A model generated the notes under the pieces. That model was given only the letters and a program-made list of their open reading frames with translations. It did not search any database and was not told where the DNA came from. From NCBI RefSeq assembly GCF_004792685.1, contig NZ_SRXT01000001.1, positions 558,001 through 622,000 of the forward strand: a DNA stretch of 64,000 nt, given 5' to 3'. Position 1 is the stretch's first letter, and each line of letters opens with the position of its first letter. Positions 1 to 8,421 of this stretch are shown here, in pieces. The position numbers and the translations under genes were made by a program. The stretch comes from Sphingomonas gei (GTDB lineage: Bacteria; Pseudomonadota; Alphaproteobacteria; Sphingomonadales; Sphingomonadaceae).

Positions 1-233
1 GCGGCAAAGCTCTCCGCATCGGGGCGTTTGCGGAGATTGTAGGCGGACTGCTTGGTCATGCCGACGGCACGCGCGGCGCGGAGCACATTGCCCATCGCGG
101 CGAGCGCGGCAATGAAGTCGCGCTGGCGGGGAGCGGTCCAGCCATTGTGATAGACGCGCGGGAGCGCGACGGGGGTGAAAGCGAGGGTATCGGAATCCTC
201 GGCATCGGGCGGAGCTTGCGGCGATTCAGGCAT
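1..233 (-). CDS. Small HTH-like hypothetical protein, C-terminus cut by window edge
   Basis: An open frame starts at the ATG at 233 and runs off the left end of the window, giving about 77 visible residues. After an acidic start (MPESPQAPPDAEDSD) it has a block beginning LAFTPVALPR, then GWTAPRQRDFIAALAAMGNV, then a helix-turn-helix-like stretch with GMTKQSAYNLRKRPDAESF. I recognise this layout from small uncharacterised sphingomonad proteins that look like DNA-binding or regulatory proteins, but no function is assigned. The frame shows coherent codon use and fits the family, so it is likely a real gene. The rest of the protein cannot be seen. Confidence 0.6.
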   Translation of the reverse strand, partial: MPESPQAPPDAEDSDTLAFTPVALPRVYHNGWTAPRQRDFIAALAAMGNVLRAARAVGMTKQSAYNLRKRPDAESFA

Positions 234-1454
234 GAGGCGAGCCCTTTTGGCGGATTTGCGGTGGAACAGGGTTAGCGCCGGCCGCGCCTTGACCACGCCG
301 TGGCAGGCGGCGTCGACGCGTCCCAATTGCCCGGAATCGCGACCGCCATGGCGCTGAGTTAAGGCTCCGAACCATGTCAAAGGTCACACCAGGGTCACAC
401 TGTCGCGCATGGACGGGGGTGGCGAGGGCTCGGCTTCGATCACGGACCGCGACGCCTTCGGAAAGGCACTGCGTCGTCCGAGGCTGCGGTGGAAGTGTGT
501 GACGGCAGGGGCGCCGGCGCCGACGCAGGCCGCCGCGGTCGGGACGTCGCCGGTCTGGCAGAGCGCGTGGAAGGCGTGCGGGCGTTCGGCTGGCCGGTCG
601 GGGTGGGGCCCAAACCTTGGCGCGCGAGGATGGAGCGACTCGGTCATCGACGAGTCTATCTCAGACGAAATCCTACATTGGAAGCCGAATCAGCCGGGGC
701 AGTTCTGCCGCAAACAGCCGATTCCCGCTGAAATCCACCGCGGAAACGGCACCGGGAAATTTCGAGGATAGTGCGAATGCTATCGGGCTTTTCGCGATCA
801 GCTCGAGCTTGAACGGGTCATCGCGGCGGATTCGGCGATGCTGCCAAGAAAACCGGTCAGCTGCGCGCAGACTTCGCGTTCGCGTTGATTTTCTCGACCG
901 GCGTCGTGAATTGCTGTACTGAAAACGGGCCGTTTATCGTCTCGACCAACAAGCTGTTGGCTTTCGGCTCCCGAACCCGTGGCTCGATCGCTTCCTCCCA
1001 GCACTGCACCCGACGCCGCGCAGTGGCGCCGATTCCGGGGATTTGGCGGCGGCAATCGTCGTCCAAGGCAAGCAAGACCGGTCGAACCGTGTCAAATTCG
1101 CTGTCCAGGTTGCTATGTGCAAGCGTGGGACAAGCCGGCGCTCCAGTTATTGTACCGGGAGGACGACTGCTAACGTATAGCGCTAAGTTGTCGATTCCAA
1201 ATGACGATGAAAGATAATCACATGATATAGATGTGCGTCGAACCTTCATATGATTCAGGCGCGCCAACTTGACAGGATTACAGGGTTGATAGATTGTTGC
1301 AGTGAAATTAGATCGCGAGTCGAATAACGGATGATAGTAGTCGTATATTACAGCCGTAAGCGGTGGATATATGCCAAATGCTTACGCGTTATCGTCGATT
1401 TCGCGTGCTTGACGCTATGAAGCTGTATGGCAACCATATCGCGGGAAGTACATA
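234..1454. other. About 1.2 kb with no convincing gene
   Basis: Several open frames of 60-136 codons lie here on both strands, for example 409-771 on plus and 857-1267 on minus. They overlap one another, have no clear ribosome binding site and show no recognisable domain. Base composition becomes AT-richer from about 1180 onward. The stretch could be degraded coding sequence at the edge of an acquired region. I see no tRNA, integrase or insertion sequence ends. Confidence 0.5.
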
Positions 1455-1949
1455 GTGAAAAGATCTAGCATCATCTTCGCTGTCGCTTCCGTGGCGGCTG
1501 CAGTTGGCATTTACGAACTGTCCACTTCGAGCGGGGAACCGACAGGTTCGATAATTGTCGCGAACGGCGCAGACACGGTGACGCAAACTTCCGTCCAACG
1601 AACGCCGGCAGTTTCAAAAAACGTCGCCCGTCAGGTCGCGCCGTCTTCGCAAGCTACCAGAAATCCTTCGGAAGATAACGTAGCCAAGCAAGGGCAAATA
1701 GCCAGCTCCCTCTTTGGATATGTGCATAGCAGAGAGCGATTGAGCGTTAATTGCACCTCCAAGGAGTGCGACGTGGCGACAAACGCGGCACTCGATGATG
1801 TGGGGTCGCGCATTGCGGCCAGCTTTATCGCTATCTCTTCCGGTACCAATAACGAGGCCCTTGCAAAGCTTGGCTATCGCCCCGGTCCAATTTCCTACAG
1901 TTCCGACAACGGAACAAACAAGATGCATCTCAAACTCTTAAAAATCTGA
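1455..1949 (+). CDS. Hypothetical protein with N-terminal membrane or signal segment
   Basis: This 164-residue protein starts at GTG, with a GGGAAG ribosome binding site a few bases upstream. Residues about 5-20 (IIFAVASVAAAVGIYEL) form a hydrophobic segment that could be an uncleaved anchor or signal peptide. The rest is polar and Ser/Thr-rich, with two nearby cysteines (VNCTSKECD) about two thirds along. I do not recognise the family. It lies in an AT-richer patch just upstream of the putative effector/immunity pair, in the same direction and 70 bp away, so it may belong to the same acquired unit. Confidence 0.6.
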   Translation: MKRSSIIFAVASVAAAVGIYELSTSSGEPTGSIIVANGADTVTQTSVQRTPAVSKNVARQVAPSSQATRNPSEDNVAKQGQIASSLFGYVHSRERLSVNCTSKECDVATNAALDDVGSRIAASFIAISSGTNNEALAKLGYRPGPISYSSDNGTNKMHLKLLKI

Positions 1950-2019
1950 AGTGGCTACCTCTAGAGAATGTGCTTTGGGCAATAGATAACTTTCCTGCAG
2001 CCAGTGAGGGAATTCACCC

Positions 2020-2694
2020 ATGATAAAGCGCACGTGCCTCTTTATCGCCGCGCTCTCATTGGCACTTGGGGTAGTCACGGTCTCCCCGCCTCTGGGAAGT
2101 AAAGCCATTGCGCAGGCGCAGGGCTCGTGCGAGCCTCCCATGATCCTGCAGGATGGGCAATGTGTACCCGAAACGTGGGTCACCGACATAGTTGTCGTCG
2201 GCACGCGGTTTGATGCGCTCTACTTCAATACGTACATGATACCTGCGTATTACCCGGGGCAAATCAGCCATTTCAATAGGCTGCCTCGGCAGGATATGGC
2301 GATCTCCCGGGCAAGGGAGCTGCTGAGAAGGAAAAGGATCCATGATTGCATCGCAGGTAAGCTGGCTGACGGCTTCCGGCAGAATGGGCAATGGGTCGTA
2401 AGGGAAGTGACGTTCGAACATGACGGTGCCAGGGCTCGCTTCGATATTGTGTACGGCAACATACCCGGCGTCCCTATGGGGGTCGTGGAGGTGAAGACGG
2501 TTCTCGATTATGAAAATTGGCGCGACGATCTGCTGGTGCGCAATCAGCCCAAAGTGGCGAACGCGATCGTCTCCGGCTACGCGATACCGGTGGGAAGTAA
2601 CGCCAGTGCGGCAGGATTTTTCGTAGGCATGCCGATTGGCCGCACGATTCCCGTCGCCGTGCAACCCTTCCTTATTGATCCGAGTTGCGAATGA
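2020..2694 (+). CDS. Putative exported nuclease effector (PD-(D/E)xK-like)
   Basis: The 224-residue protein begins with a clear Sec signal: MIKR, a hydrophobic stretch at about 6-22, then AIAQAQ near residues 29-34 as a likely cleavage region. The mature N-terminus has a two-cysteine patch (SCEPP, GQCVPE). The C-terminal half contains FDIVYG with D142, then VVEVKT with E157 and K159, then an N-Q pair at 175-176. This D...ExK spacing is typical of restriction-endonuclease-fold nucleases, including bacterial toxin domains. The next gene starts inside its stop codon (ATGA), as toxin and immunity genes often do. The nuclease call is inference from the motif; an uncharacterised periplasmic protein is the alternative. 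Confidence 0.55.
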   Translation: MIKRTCLFIAALSLALGVVTVSPPLGSKAIAQAQGSCEPPMILQDGQCVPETWVTDIVVVGTRFDALYFNTYMIPAYYPGQISHFNRLPRQDMAISRARELLRRKRIHDCIAGKLADGFRQNGQWVVREVTFEHDGARARFDIVYGNIPGVPMGVVEVKTVLDYENWRDDLLVRNQPKVANAIVSGYAIPVGSNASAAGFFVGMPIGRTIPVAVQPFLIDPSCE

Positions 2695-3293
2695 TCGCTC
2701 AAGACAAGAAGCGTGCGTTGATCGAAGCGACAGATTCGCGCTTGAGCGATCTGGGATATACGAAAATGGAACCAAGCTCATTTCGGAAGAGAGTGAGCGA
2801 TGACCTGTTCTATCAGGTCCAATATATCTTTGCCGGTCAAGCGATAGTCGAAGCCACGCCACTTTTTGGGGTTTGGTTGCCTGATATCGAACGGGAGCTA
2901 AAAGATTCTTCCTTCGGCCCCCTGCTGAAGAGCCAATTTTCTCTAAAGATGCCCACTATCTTCCAGACTGTCAGCGAACTCGGCCGCTTGTGGGGTTGTG
3001 GAGACCGTCCCGTCGCATTTGTTGTCGATAATCAGGCAGTATCCGAGGTGGCAGCCTTGGCGGGCTGCATTCGCCATCTGGAGGGGCGGCTAGGCACTAT
3101 ATCCGACGTGGCCGACTATATATCGCATAATTACGGTCTTGCGGTGGGGCATCACGCCTTTAGGGTGCCGCTCATACTCAAGAGGGCCTCCCGGCATCAC
3201 GAGTTACGGAGCTACGTCGAATACATCGCGGGGCTTCACTGCGTCCCTGAGTACGAACGATTTGTCGAAGATGTGGTCGCTAGCGAGCTGTGA
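2691..3293 (+). CDS. Hypothetical cytoplasmic protein, candidate immunity protein
   Basis: The ATG at 2691 overlaps the stop of the upstream gene (ATGA), giving a 200-residue protein without signal peptide or membrane segment. A TTG two codons earlier is possible but unnecessary. The protein begins MIAQDKKRALIEATDSRL and has a mixed alpha/beta look, with many aromatic and acidic residues. I do not recognise a named family. Translational coupling to a putative exported nuclease, lack of a signal peptide (fitting protection of cytoplasmic DNA or RNA) and the AT-richer composition suggest an immunity role. This is inference from context only. Confidence 0.5.
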   Translation: MIAQDKKRALIEATDSRLSDLGYTKMEPSSFRKRVSDDLFYQVQYIFAGQAIVEATPLFGVWLPDIERELKDSSFGPLLKSQFSLKMPTIFQTVSELGRLWGCGDRPVAFVVDNQAVSEVAALAGCIRHLEGRLGTISDVADYISHNYGLAVGHHAFRVPLILKRASRHHELRSYVEYIAGLHCVPEYERFVEDVVASEL

Positions 3294-3349
3294 CCCAGCG
3301 CCGGTTCGCCAGACCCCAACAATCCGAGGCAACAACCCCGAGGAAAAGT

Positions 3350-3371
3350 GCGCCCCACCGCGGGGCGCTTT
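3350..3371. terminator. Hairpin between convergent genes
   Basis: A perfect 7-bp stem (GCGCCCC at 3350-3356, GGGGCGC at 3362-3368) with a 5-base loop is followed by TTT. It lies just after the candidate immunity gene and before the 3' end of the convergent helicase gene. The T-run is short, so termination strength is uncertain. Confidence 0.45.
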
Positions 3372-3402
3372 CCAGATTGGGTTGCACTCGCACGATAGCC
3401 CT

Positions 3403-5712
3403 TCAGTCCCCCACGCTCACAAAACTATCCATAACCCGCTTCCGCCCGGCGACCTCGAAGTCGATCTCGAGCTTGTTGCCTTCGATTTCGGCGATCACCC
3501 CGTAGCCGAACTTCTGGTGGAACACGCGCAGCCCCACCGCCAGATCCGCGCGCGGCTTGGCGCCGAAGCTCACCGCAGACGCGTGGCTCTCCAGCACCCG
3601 CGCCGGTTCGCGCGAGAAGGTGCGGGGGGTGAAGCTGCCGCCGGGGTTCTTGGCATCGACCCCCGCGGCGCGCTGCCAGCCGGGGCCGCGGCCGGTGCCT
3701 CGTCCCACATCCGCGAAGGGATCGGCGCGTTCGGACCAATTGGCGCGCCATAGCGACTCGCCGCCCGACATCGTGGTCTCGGTCTCGATATGCTCGCCGG
3801 GGAGCTCGGCGACGAAGCGGCTGGGGAGGCTGCTCGTCCATTGGCCGTAGATGCGGCGATTGGCGGCGTGGAGGATCGTCGCGCGGCGGCGGGCGCGGGT
3901 GATCGCGACATAGGCCAGGCGGCGCTCCTCCTCCAGCGACGCGAGGCCGCCTTCGTCGAGCGCGCGCTGCGAGGGGAAGATGCCTTCCTCCCAGCCGACG
4001 AGAAACACCGTGTCATATTCGAGGCCCTTGGCGGCGTGGATCGTCATGATCGTCACCTTGGGCTCGTCGGCCGAGGCCTCGTTGTCCATCACGAGGCTGA
4101 CATGCTCGAGGAACGCCGTCAGCGACTCATATTCCTCCATCGCGCGGACGAGTTCGTTGAGGTTCTCCAGCCGGCCGGCGGCCTCGGCGGTGCGATCTGC
4201 CTGCCACATCGCAGTGTAGCCGCTCTCGTCGAGGATGATGCGGGCGAGCTCGGGATGGGGAAGGGTGTCGCCCATGCTGCGCCAGCGGGCGATGTCGCCG
4301 ATGAGGTTGCCGAGGCTGCGGCGGGCCTGGGGCGTGAGTTCGTCGGTGTCGAGGATGCGCGCGCCGGCGGTGGTGAGCGGCAGGCCTTCCGCGCGGGCGA
4401 ACTGGTGGACCTTGGCGAGGGCCTTGTCGCCGAGGCCGCGCTTGGGGACGTTGACGATGCGTTCGAAGGCGAGGTCGTCGCTCGGCTGGGCGACGACGCG
4501 CAGATAGGCGAGCGCGTCGCGGATCTCGGCGCGCTCGTAGAAGCGGAAGCCGCCGATGATGCGATAGGACAGGCCGATGCTGATGAAGCGCTCTTCGAAC
4601 TCGCGGGTCTGGTGCTGCGCGCGGACGAGGATCGCAGTGTCGTCGAGGCTGAGGCCGCCGCGCTGGAGGCCCTCGATCTCCTCGCCGACGCGGCGCGCTT
4701 CCTCGGGCCCGTCCCAGATGCCGAGCACCTTGACCTTCTCGCCCTGGTCCTTCTCGGTCCACAGGGTCTTGCCGAGGCGGCCGCCATTGTTGGCGATGAC
4801 GCCCGAGGCGGCGGCGAGGATGTGCGGGGTGGAACGGTAATTCTGCTCGAGGCGGATCACCTTGGCGCCGGGAAAATCCTTTTCGAACTTGAGGATGTTC
4901 TCGACCTGGGCGCCGCGCCACGAATAGATCGACTGGTCGTCGTCGCCGACGCAGCAGAGGTTCTTGCGTTCCTGCGCGAGCAAGCGGAGCCAGAGATACT
5001 GGACGCTGTTGGTGTCCTGATACTCGTCCACCATGATGTAGCGAAAGCGGTTCTGATATTGGGACAATATCTCGCGATCGGTCTTCAGGATCACGAGCAT
5101 GTGGAGGAGCAAGTCGCCGAAATCGCAGGCGTTCAGGGTGCGCAGGCGATCCTGATAGGCGGCGTAGAGCGCCTGGCCCTTGCCATTGGCATAGGCTTCG
5201 GATTCGCCGGCGTCGATCTCCTTCGGGGTCAGGCCCTTGTTCTTCCAGCCGTCGATCATTCCGGCGAGCTGGCGCGCGGGCCAGCGTTTCTCGTCCACGT
5301 CGGCGGCGAGGATGAGCTGCTTGAGCAGGCGGAGCTGGTCGTCGGTGTCGAGGATGGTGAAGTTGGACTGGAGCCCGACCAGCTCGGCGTGGCGGCGCAG
5401 CATCCTGGCGCCGATCGCGTGGAAGGTGCCGAGCCAGGGCATGCCCTCGATTGCGTCGCCGACGAGCCGGCCGACCCGCTCGCGCATCTCGCGCGCGGCC
5501 TTGTTGGTGAAGGTGACCGAGAGAATCTCGCTGGGATAGGCTTTGCGCGTGAACAGCAGGTGGGCGAGGCGCGCGGTGAGCGCCGCGGTCTTGCCGGTGC
5601 CGGCGCCGGCGAGGACGAGGACAGGGCCCTCGGTGGTCAGCACGGCTTCGCGCTGGGGGGCGTTGAGGCCCCGCAGATAGGGGGCATCTTCGGCGGGCAT
5701 GGGGAGACTCAT
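3403..5712 (-). CDS. uvrD: UvrD/PcrA-type superfamily 1 DNA helicase
   Basis: This 769-residue protein is an ATP-dependent 3'-5' DNA helicase of the UvrD/PcrA/Rep group, which acts in DNA repair and in clearing proteins from DNA. The Q-motif region (LNAPQREAV) and Walker A (AGAGTGKTAALTARL) are near the N-terminus. Walker B (MVDEYQDTN), the GDDDQSIYSWRGA motif, QNYRST, the MTIHAAKGLEYD motif and VAITRARR follow in order. The C-terminus has the typical FGYGVIAEIEGNKLEIDF tail. I chose the ATG at 5712 (MSLPMPAED); a longer open frame to 5904 lacks family character. Orthologue choice between UvrD and PcrA is not certain. Confidence 0.93.
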   Translation of the reverse strand: MSLPMPAEDAPYLRGLNAPQREAVLTTEGPVLVLAGAGTGKTAALTARLAHLLFTRKAYPSEILSVTFTNKAAREMRERVGRLVGDAIEGMPWLGTFHAIGARMLRRHAELVGLQSNFTILDTDDQLRLLKQLILAADVDEKRWPARQLAGMIDGWKNKGLTPKEIDAGESEAYANGKGQALYAAYQDRLRTLNACDFGDLLLHMLVILKTDREILSQYQNRFRYIMVDEYQDTNSVQYLWLRLLAQERKNLCCVGDDDQSIYSWRGAQVENILKFEKDFPGAKVIRLEQNYRSTPHILAAASGVIANNGGRLGKTLWTEKDQGEKVKVLGIWDGPEEARRVGEEIEGLQRGGLSLDDTAILVRAQHQTREFEERFISIGLSYRIIGGFRFYERAEIRDALAYLRVVAQPSDDLAFERIVNVPKRGLGDKALAKVHQFARAEGLPLTTAGARILDTDELTPQARRSLGNLIGDIARWRSMGDTLPHPELARIILDESGYTAMWQADRTAEAAGRLENLNELVRAMEEYESLTAFLEHVSLVMDNEASADEPKVTIMTIHAAKGLEYDTVFLVGWEEGIFPSQRALDEGGLASLEEERRLAYVAITRARRRATILHAANRRIYGQWTSSLPSRFVAELPGEHIETETTMSGGESLWRANWSERADPFADVGRGTGRGPGWQRAAGVDAKNPGGSFTPRTFSREPARVLESHASAVSFGAKPRADLAVGLRVFHQKFGYGVIAEIEGNKLEIDFEVAGRKRVMDSFVSVGD

Positions 5713-5784
5713 CGGTGAACAGGTAGGGAACGCGGGCGTTTCGGGCAAGTTGCTTCGAGAACGGCACGTGGCTAAAGCGGGCGC

Positions 5785-5961
5785 ATGTGGCGCAACCGCA
5801 AACTCAGGCTCGGGATCGTGCTGGCGATCGCCGTCTTCGTGGCATTCTATGCGTGGCGGACCAGCCAGAGCGAGGGACGCAAGCCCTGCGAGCCGGGGCG
5901 GCACGAGGAAAAGGATGCGAGCGGCAAGGTGATCAAGGTCTCCCGGACGACGTGCTTCTGA
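5785..5961 (+). CDS. 58-aa single-pass membrane protein
   Basis: A short frame from ATG 5785 to TGA 5961 encodes a basic N-terminus (MWRNRKLRLG), one membrane-spanning helix at about residues 10-24 and a polar tail with two cysteines (KPCEPG, RTTCF). It is divergent from the helicase and lies 68 bp before the phosphate transporter. The positive-inside start suggests N-in topology. Function is unknown. Its coding look comes from coherent helix-plus-tail structure and codon use; the size alone would not be convincing. Confidence 0.55.
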   Translation: MWRNRKLRLGIVLAIAVFVAFYAWRTSQSEGRKPCEPGRHEEKDASGKVIKVSRTTCF

Positions 5962-5986
5962 GCGTGTCCGCGGGATTGTAACCTCA

Positions 5987-6004
5987 TTGTCATACCCCGG
6001 TCAC
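5987..6004 (+). promoter_or_regulatory. PhoB-box-like site upstream of the phosphate transporter
   Basis: The 18 bases are TTGTCAT, ACCC, CGGTCAC. That is two 7-mers separated by 4 bases, each matching the Pho box half-site consensus (CTGTCAT/C) at 6 of 7 positions. The site ends 25 bases before the transporter start codon. In Sinorhizobium meliloti PhoB is known to repress a pit gene, so repression is as possible here as activation. Binding is inferred from the sequence. Confidence 0.5.
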
Positions 6005-6029
6005 GAAGCGCGGTCATTTCGCTGCCATC

Positions 6030-7670
6030 ATGGCCAGCCTAGCACTCGATCAAGCGCCCACGGCAGACAAGCCGGGGGCCTCGCGTTTCGACTATAAAAC
6101 GCATCCGCTCGCCTGGCTGGCGTTCGCCGGGCTGCTGTTCGGCGGGCTGGCTTATGCCGGGTTCAGCGTGCTGACCGATACGCGCGGCGTGGGCGAGGAG
6201 CTGGCGCTGGGGGTGTTCGCGTTCCTCGCGCTGGCGCTGGTCATCGCGCTCGGCTTCGAGTTCGTGAACGGGTTTCACGACACCGCCAACGCAGTCGCCA
6301 CCGTGATCTACACCAATTCGATGCCGGCGCATTTCGCGGTGGTCTGGTCGGGCTTCTTCAACTTCCTCGGGGTGATGTTCTCGAGCGGGGCAGTGGCCTA
6401 TTCGATCATCACGCTGCTGCCGGTCGACCTGATCCTCAACGTGGGGTCCGCCGCCGGGTTCGCGATGATCTTCGCGTTGCTGCTCGCCGCGGTCTTGTGG
6501 AACCTCGGCACCTGGTATGTCGGTCTGCCCAATTCGTCGTCGCATACGCTGATTGGATCGGTGCTCGGGGTCGGCTTCGCCAACCAGCTGATCGCGGCCG
6601 GATCGCGCGGCGGCACCGCGGGGGTCGACTGGAGCCAGGCGCAGAAGGTGCTGACCGGCTTGTGGATGGCGCCGCTGATCGGCTTCTTCGCGGCATTGCT
6701 GCTGCTGCTGGTGATGCGCGCCGTGATCCGCCGGCCCGAACTCTTCCGGGCGCCCGAGGGCGACAAGGCGCCGCCCAGGGGCGTGCGCGCGCTACTGATC
6801 TTCACGTGCACCGCGGTTTCGTTCAGCCATGGCTCGAACGACGGCCAGAAGGGCATGGGGCTGATCATGCTGATCCTGATCGGCTGCGCGCCGACCGCCT
6901 ATGCGCTCAACCGGACGCTGCCGACCAGCGCCACCCCGGCCTTCGTGCAGACCGCCAATGTCGCCACCGCGGCGTTCGAGGCGCGCAGCGGCGGGGCCGC
7001 GATGGCGCCCGAGCAGGCGCGGGCGACGCTCACCACTGCGCTCCAGCAGCGCAAGGTCGACAGCCCGCAGGTCTATGCCGCGCTCGACAGCCTGTCGACC
7101 GACCTGACCGCGCGGGTCGCGAGCTACGGCTCGCTGAGCAAGGTCCCCGCCGAAGCGACTCCGAACGTGCGCAACGACATGTATCTGGTGCTCGACACCA
7201 CCAAGCTCGCGACCAAGAAGCCCGAGGGCTTCCGCGAGGACGAGCTCAAGGCGATCAAGGCGTATCAGGCGAACCTCGAGGCGGGCACGCGCTTCATTCC
7301 GCTCTGGGTGAAGGTGGTCGTCGCGATCGCGCTGGGGCTGGGCACGATGATCGGCTGGAAGCGGATCGTGATCACCGTCGGCGAGCGGATCGGCAAACAA
7401 CACATGACCTATGGCATGGGCGCGACCGCCGAGCTGGTCGCGGCGGTGACGATCCTCAGCGCCGACCGTTTCGGACTGCCGGTGTCGACGACGCACATCC
7501 TGTCGTCGGGCGTGGCCGGCGCTTCGGTGGCCAACGGGCAGGGCCTGCAGGGACGGACGATCGCTCAGCTGGCCGCGGCGTGGCTGCTGACCTTGCCCGC
7601 GGCGATGGCGCTGTCGGGCGGGCTCTATTGGCTGATGCTGGCGGTGGTGAAAGCGTACGGACTGAGCTGA
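6030..7670 (+). CDS. pit: PiT-family inorganic phosphate transporter
   Basis: A 546-residue inner-membrane protein of the PiT (PHO4) family, which imports phosphate or metal-phosphate with protons. The N-terminal signature GFHDTANAVATVIYT and the C-terminal repeat VSTTHILSSGVAGASVANG are the two inverted family motifs, and FSHGSNDGQKGMG is also present. A large soluble loop of roughly 120 residues (about 290-420) sits between the two membrane halves. No phoU-like (DUF47) partner gene is next to it, although many bacteria pair the two. A Pho-box-like site lies just upstream, so phosphate-dependent control is likely. Confidence 0.93.
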   Translation: MASLALDQAPTADKPGASRFDYKTHPLAWLAFAGLLFGGLAYAGFSVLTDTRGVGEELALGVFAFLALALVIALGFEFVNGFHDTANAVATVIYTNSMPAHFAVVWSGFFNFLGVMFSSGAVAYSIITLLPVDLILNVGSAAGFAMIFALLLAAVLWNLGTWYVGLPNSSSHTLIGSVLGVGFANQLIAAGSRGGTAGVDWSQAQKVLTGLWMAPLIGFFAALLLLLVMRAVIRRPELFRAPEGDKAPPRGVRALLIFTCTAVSFSHGSNDGQKGMGLIMLILIGCAPTAYALNRTLPTSATPAFVQTANVATAAFEARSGGAAMAPEQARATLTTALQQRKVDSPQVYAALDSLSTDLTARVASYGSLSKVPAEATPNVRNDMYLVLDTTKLATKKPEGFREDELKAIKAYQANLEAGTRFIPLWVKVVVAIALGLGTMIGWKRIVITVGERIGKQHMTYGMGATAELVAAVTILSADRFGLPVSTTHILSSGVAGASVANGQGLQGRTIAQLAAAWLLTLPAAMALSGGLYWLMLAVVKAYGLS

Positions 7671-7766
7671 GCGCGCTTCCGGTTGCTGCACGCGGCCGCA
7701 AGTACATCCTGCGTGCGTCCAACGCCGAGTTCGAACGTTGTCGCTTCGTAGATCACGATAGGGACA

Positions 7767-8048
7767 ATGATGACGACATATCCTTTGAGCGAGCCGGCTA
7801 CGATCTATGCTGCCGACGGGGATGGCGCGAAGCGGGAGGGCGTCGCGGGACAAGGCTCGCTGGCCGAGTGCGCGGAGATCGTCGAAGGCTTTTCCCCCGA
7901 GAGGCGGGCATCGGCCCGCATCGAAATGGACGCGCTCGAACTCCGCTTCGGTCCGCAGGAAATCGACGAGCTTCTGCGCTTCCTGCGGGACGAAAGCGCC
8001 GGTCTGTCAAGCCAGGAAATATCGGCCATTGCGGACCCCGACGGCTGA
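7767..8048 (+). CDS. Hypothetical small acidic protein
   Basis: The 93-residue frame starts at ATG 7767 (a second ATG follows at once) with an AGGGA ribosome binding site. The product is soluble, acidic and probably helical in its second half (EMDALELRFGPQEIDELLRF). I do not recognise it. It stands alone between the phosphate transporter and a convergent small membrane protein. Several competing frames overlap it, so it is not certain. Confidence 0.5.
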   Translation: MMTTYPLSEPATIYAADGDGAKREGVAGQGSLAECAEIVEGFSPERRASARIEMDALELRFGPQEIDELLRFLRDESAGLSSQEISAIADPDG

Positions 8049-8052
8049 CGCT

Positions 8053-8080
8053 GCCGCTCCGAATCCTATCGGAGAGCGGC
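8053..8080. terminator. Imperfect hairpin between convergent small genes
   Basis: GCCGCTCCGA can pair with TCGGAGAGCGGC across a 6-base loop, with a 2-base bulge, and TTGTT follows. It lies 5 bases after the stop of the upstream plus-strand gene and before the convergent minus-strand gene. The poly-T tract is weak. Confidence 0.35.
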
Positions 8081-8108
8081 TTGTTCGCTCGCCCTCTTAC
8101 CGCCATTC

Positions 8109-8294
8109 CTATACCCTGGCGCAGGCTCGCTCGATTGCGCGCGCGGCGATCTCCAGGCTGAACTTCACGCCGCTGCCATCCGCACGAAGGTCGGCGCGGA
8201 TGTGATCTATCGGGTTGTAGAAATGCACCAGCACGCCCGCGATCAGCGCGAAGAGCGTTGCGAATGCCAGCCTGCGTCCTGCTGAGTCGCGCAT
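8109..8294 (-). CDS. 61-aa single-pass membrane protein
   Basis: ATG at 8294 is preceded on the minus strand by a good GGAG ribosome binding site. The protein has a basic start (MRDSAGRR), one hydrophobic helix (LAFATLFALIAGVLVHFY) and a short basic, helical tail. It is divergent from the MFS transporter gene at 8422. Function is unknown. Confidence 0.6.
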   Translation of the reverse strand: MRDSAGRRLAFATLFALIAGVLVHFYNPIDHIRADLRADGSGVKFSLEIAARAIERACARV

Positions 8295-8421
8295 GGCTCC
8301 GTCTCCCTAATTCCGGCGCTGCGATGGTAGGGGTTCGATACACAAGCGAAACTGTCAGGCCGATGAACGGGGCTCCCCAAGCGCGCGCTTCTTTCCTAGG
8401 AGAAGCGAGAAGGGGAAGTTC

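Noticed and set aside
3790..5718. Very long plus-strand frame (642 codons) opposite the helicase gene
   Set aside because: It is the GC-rich antisense shadow of the UvrD/PcrA helicase, with a product dominated by Glu, Ala, Gly and Val and no domain.
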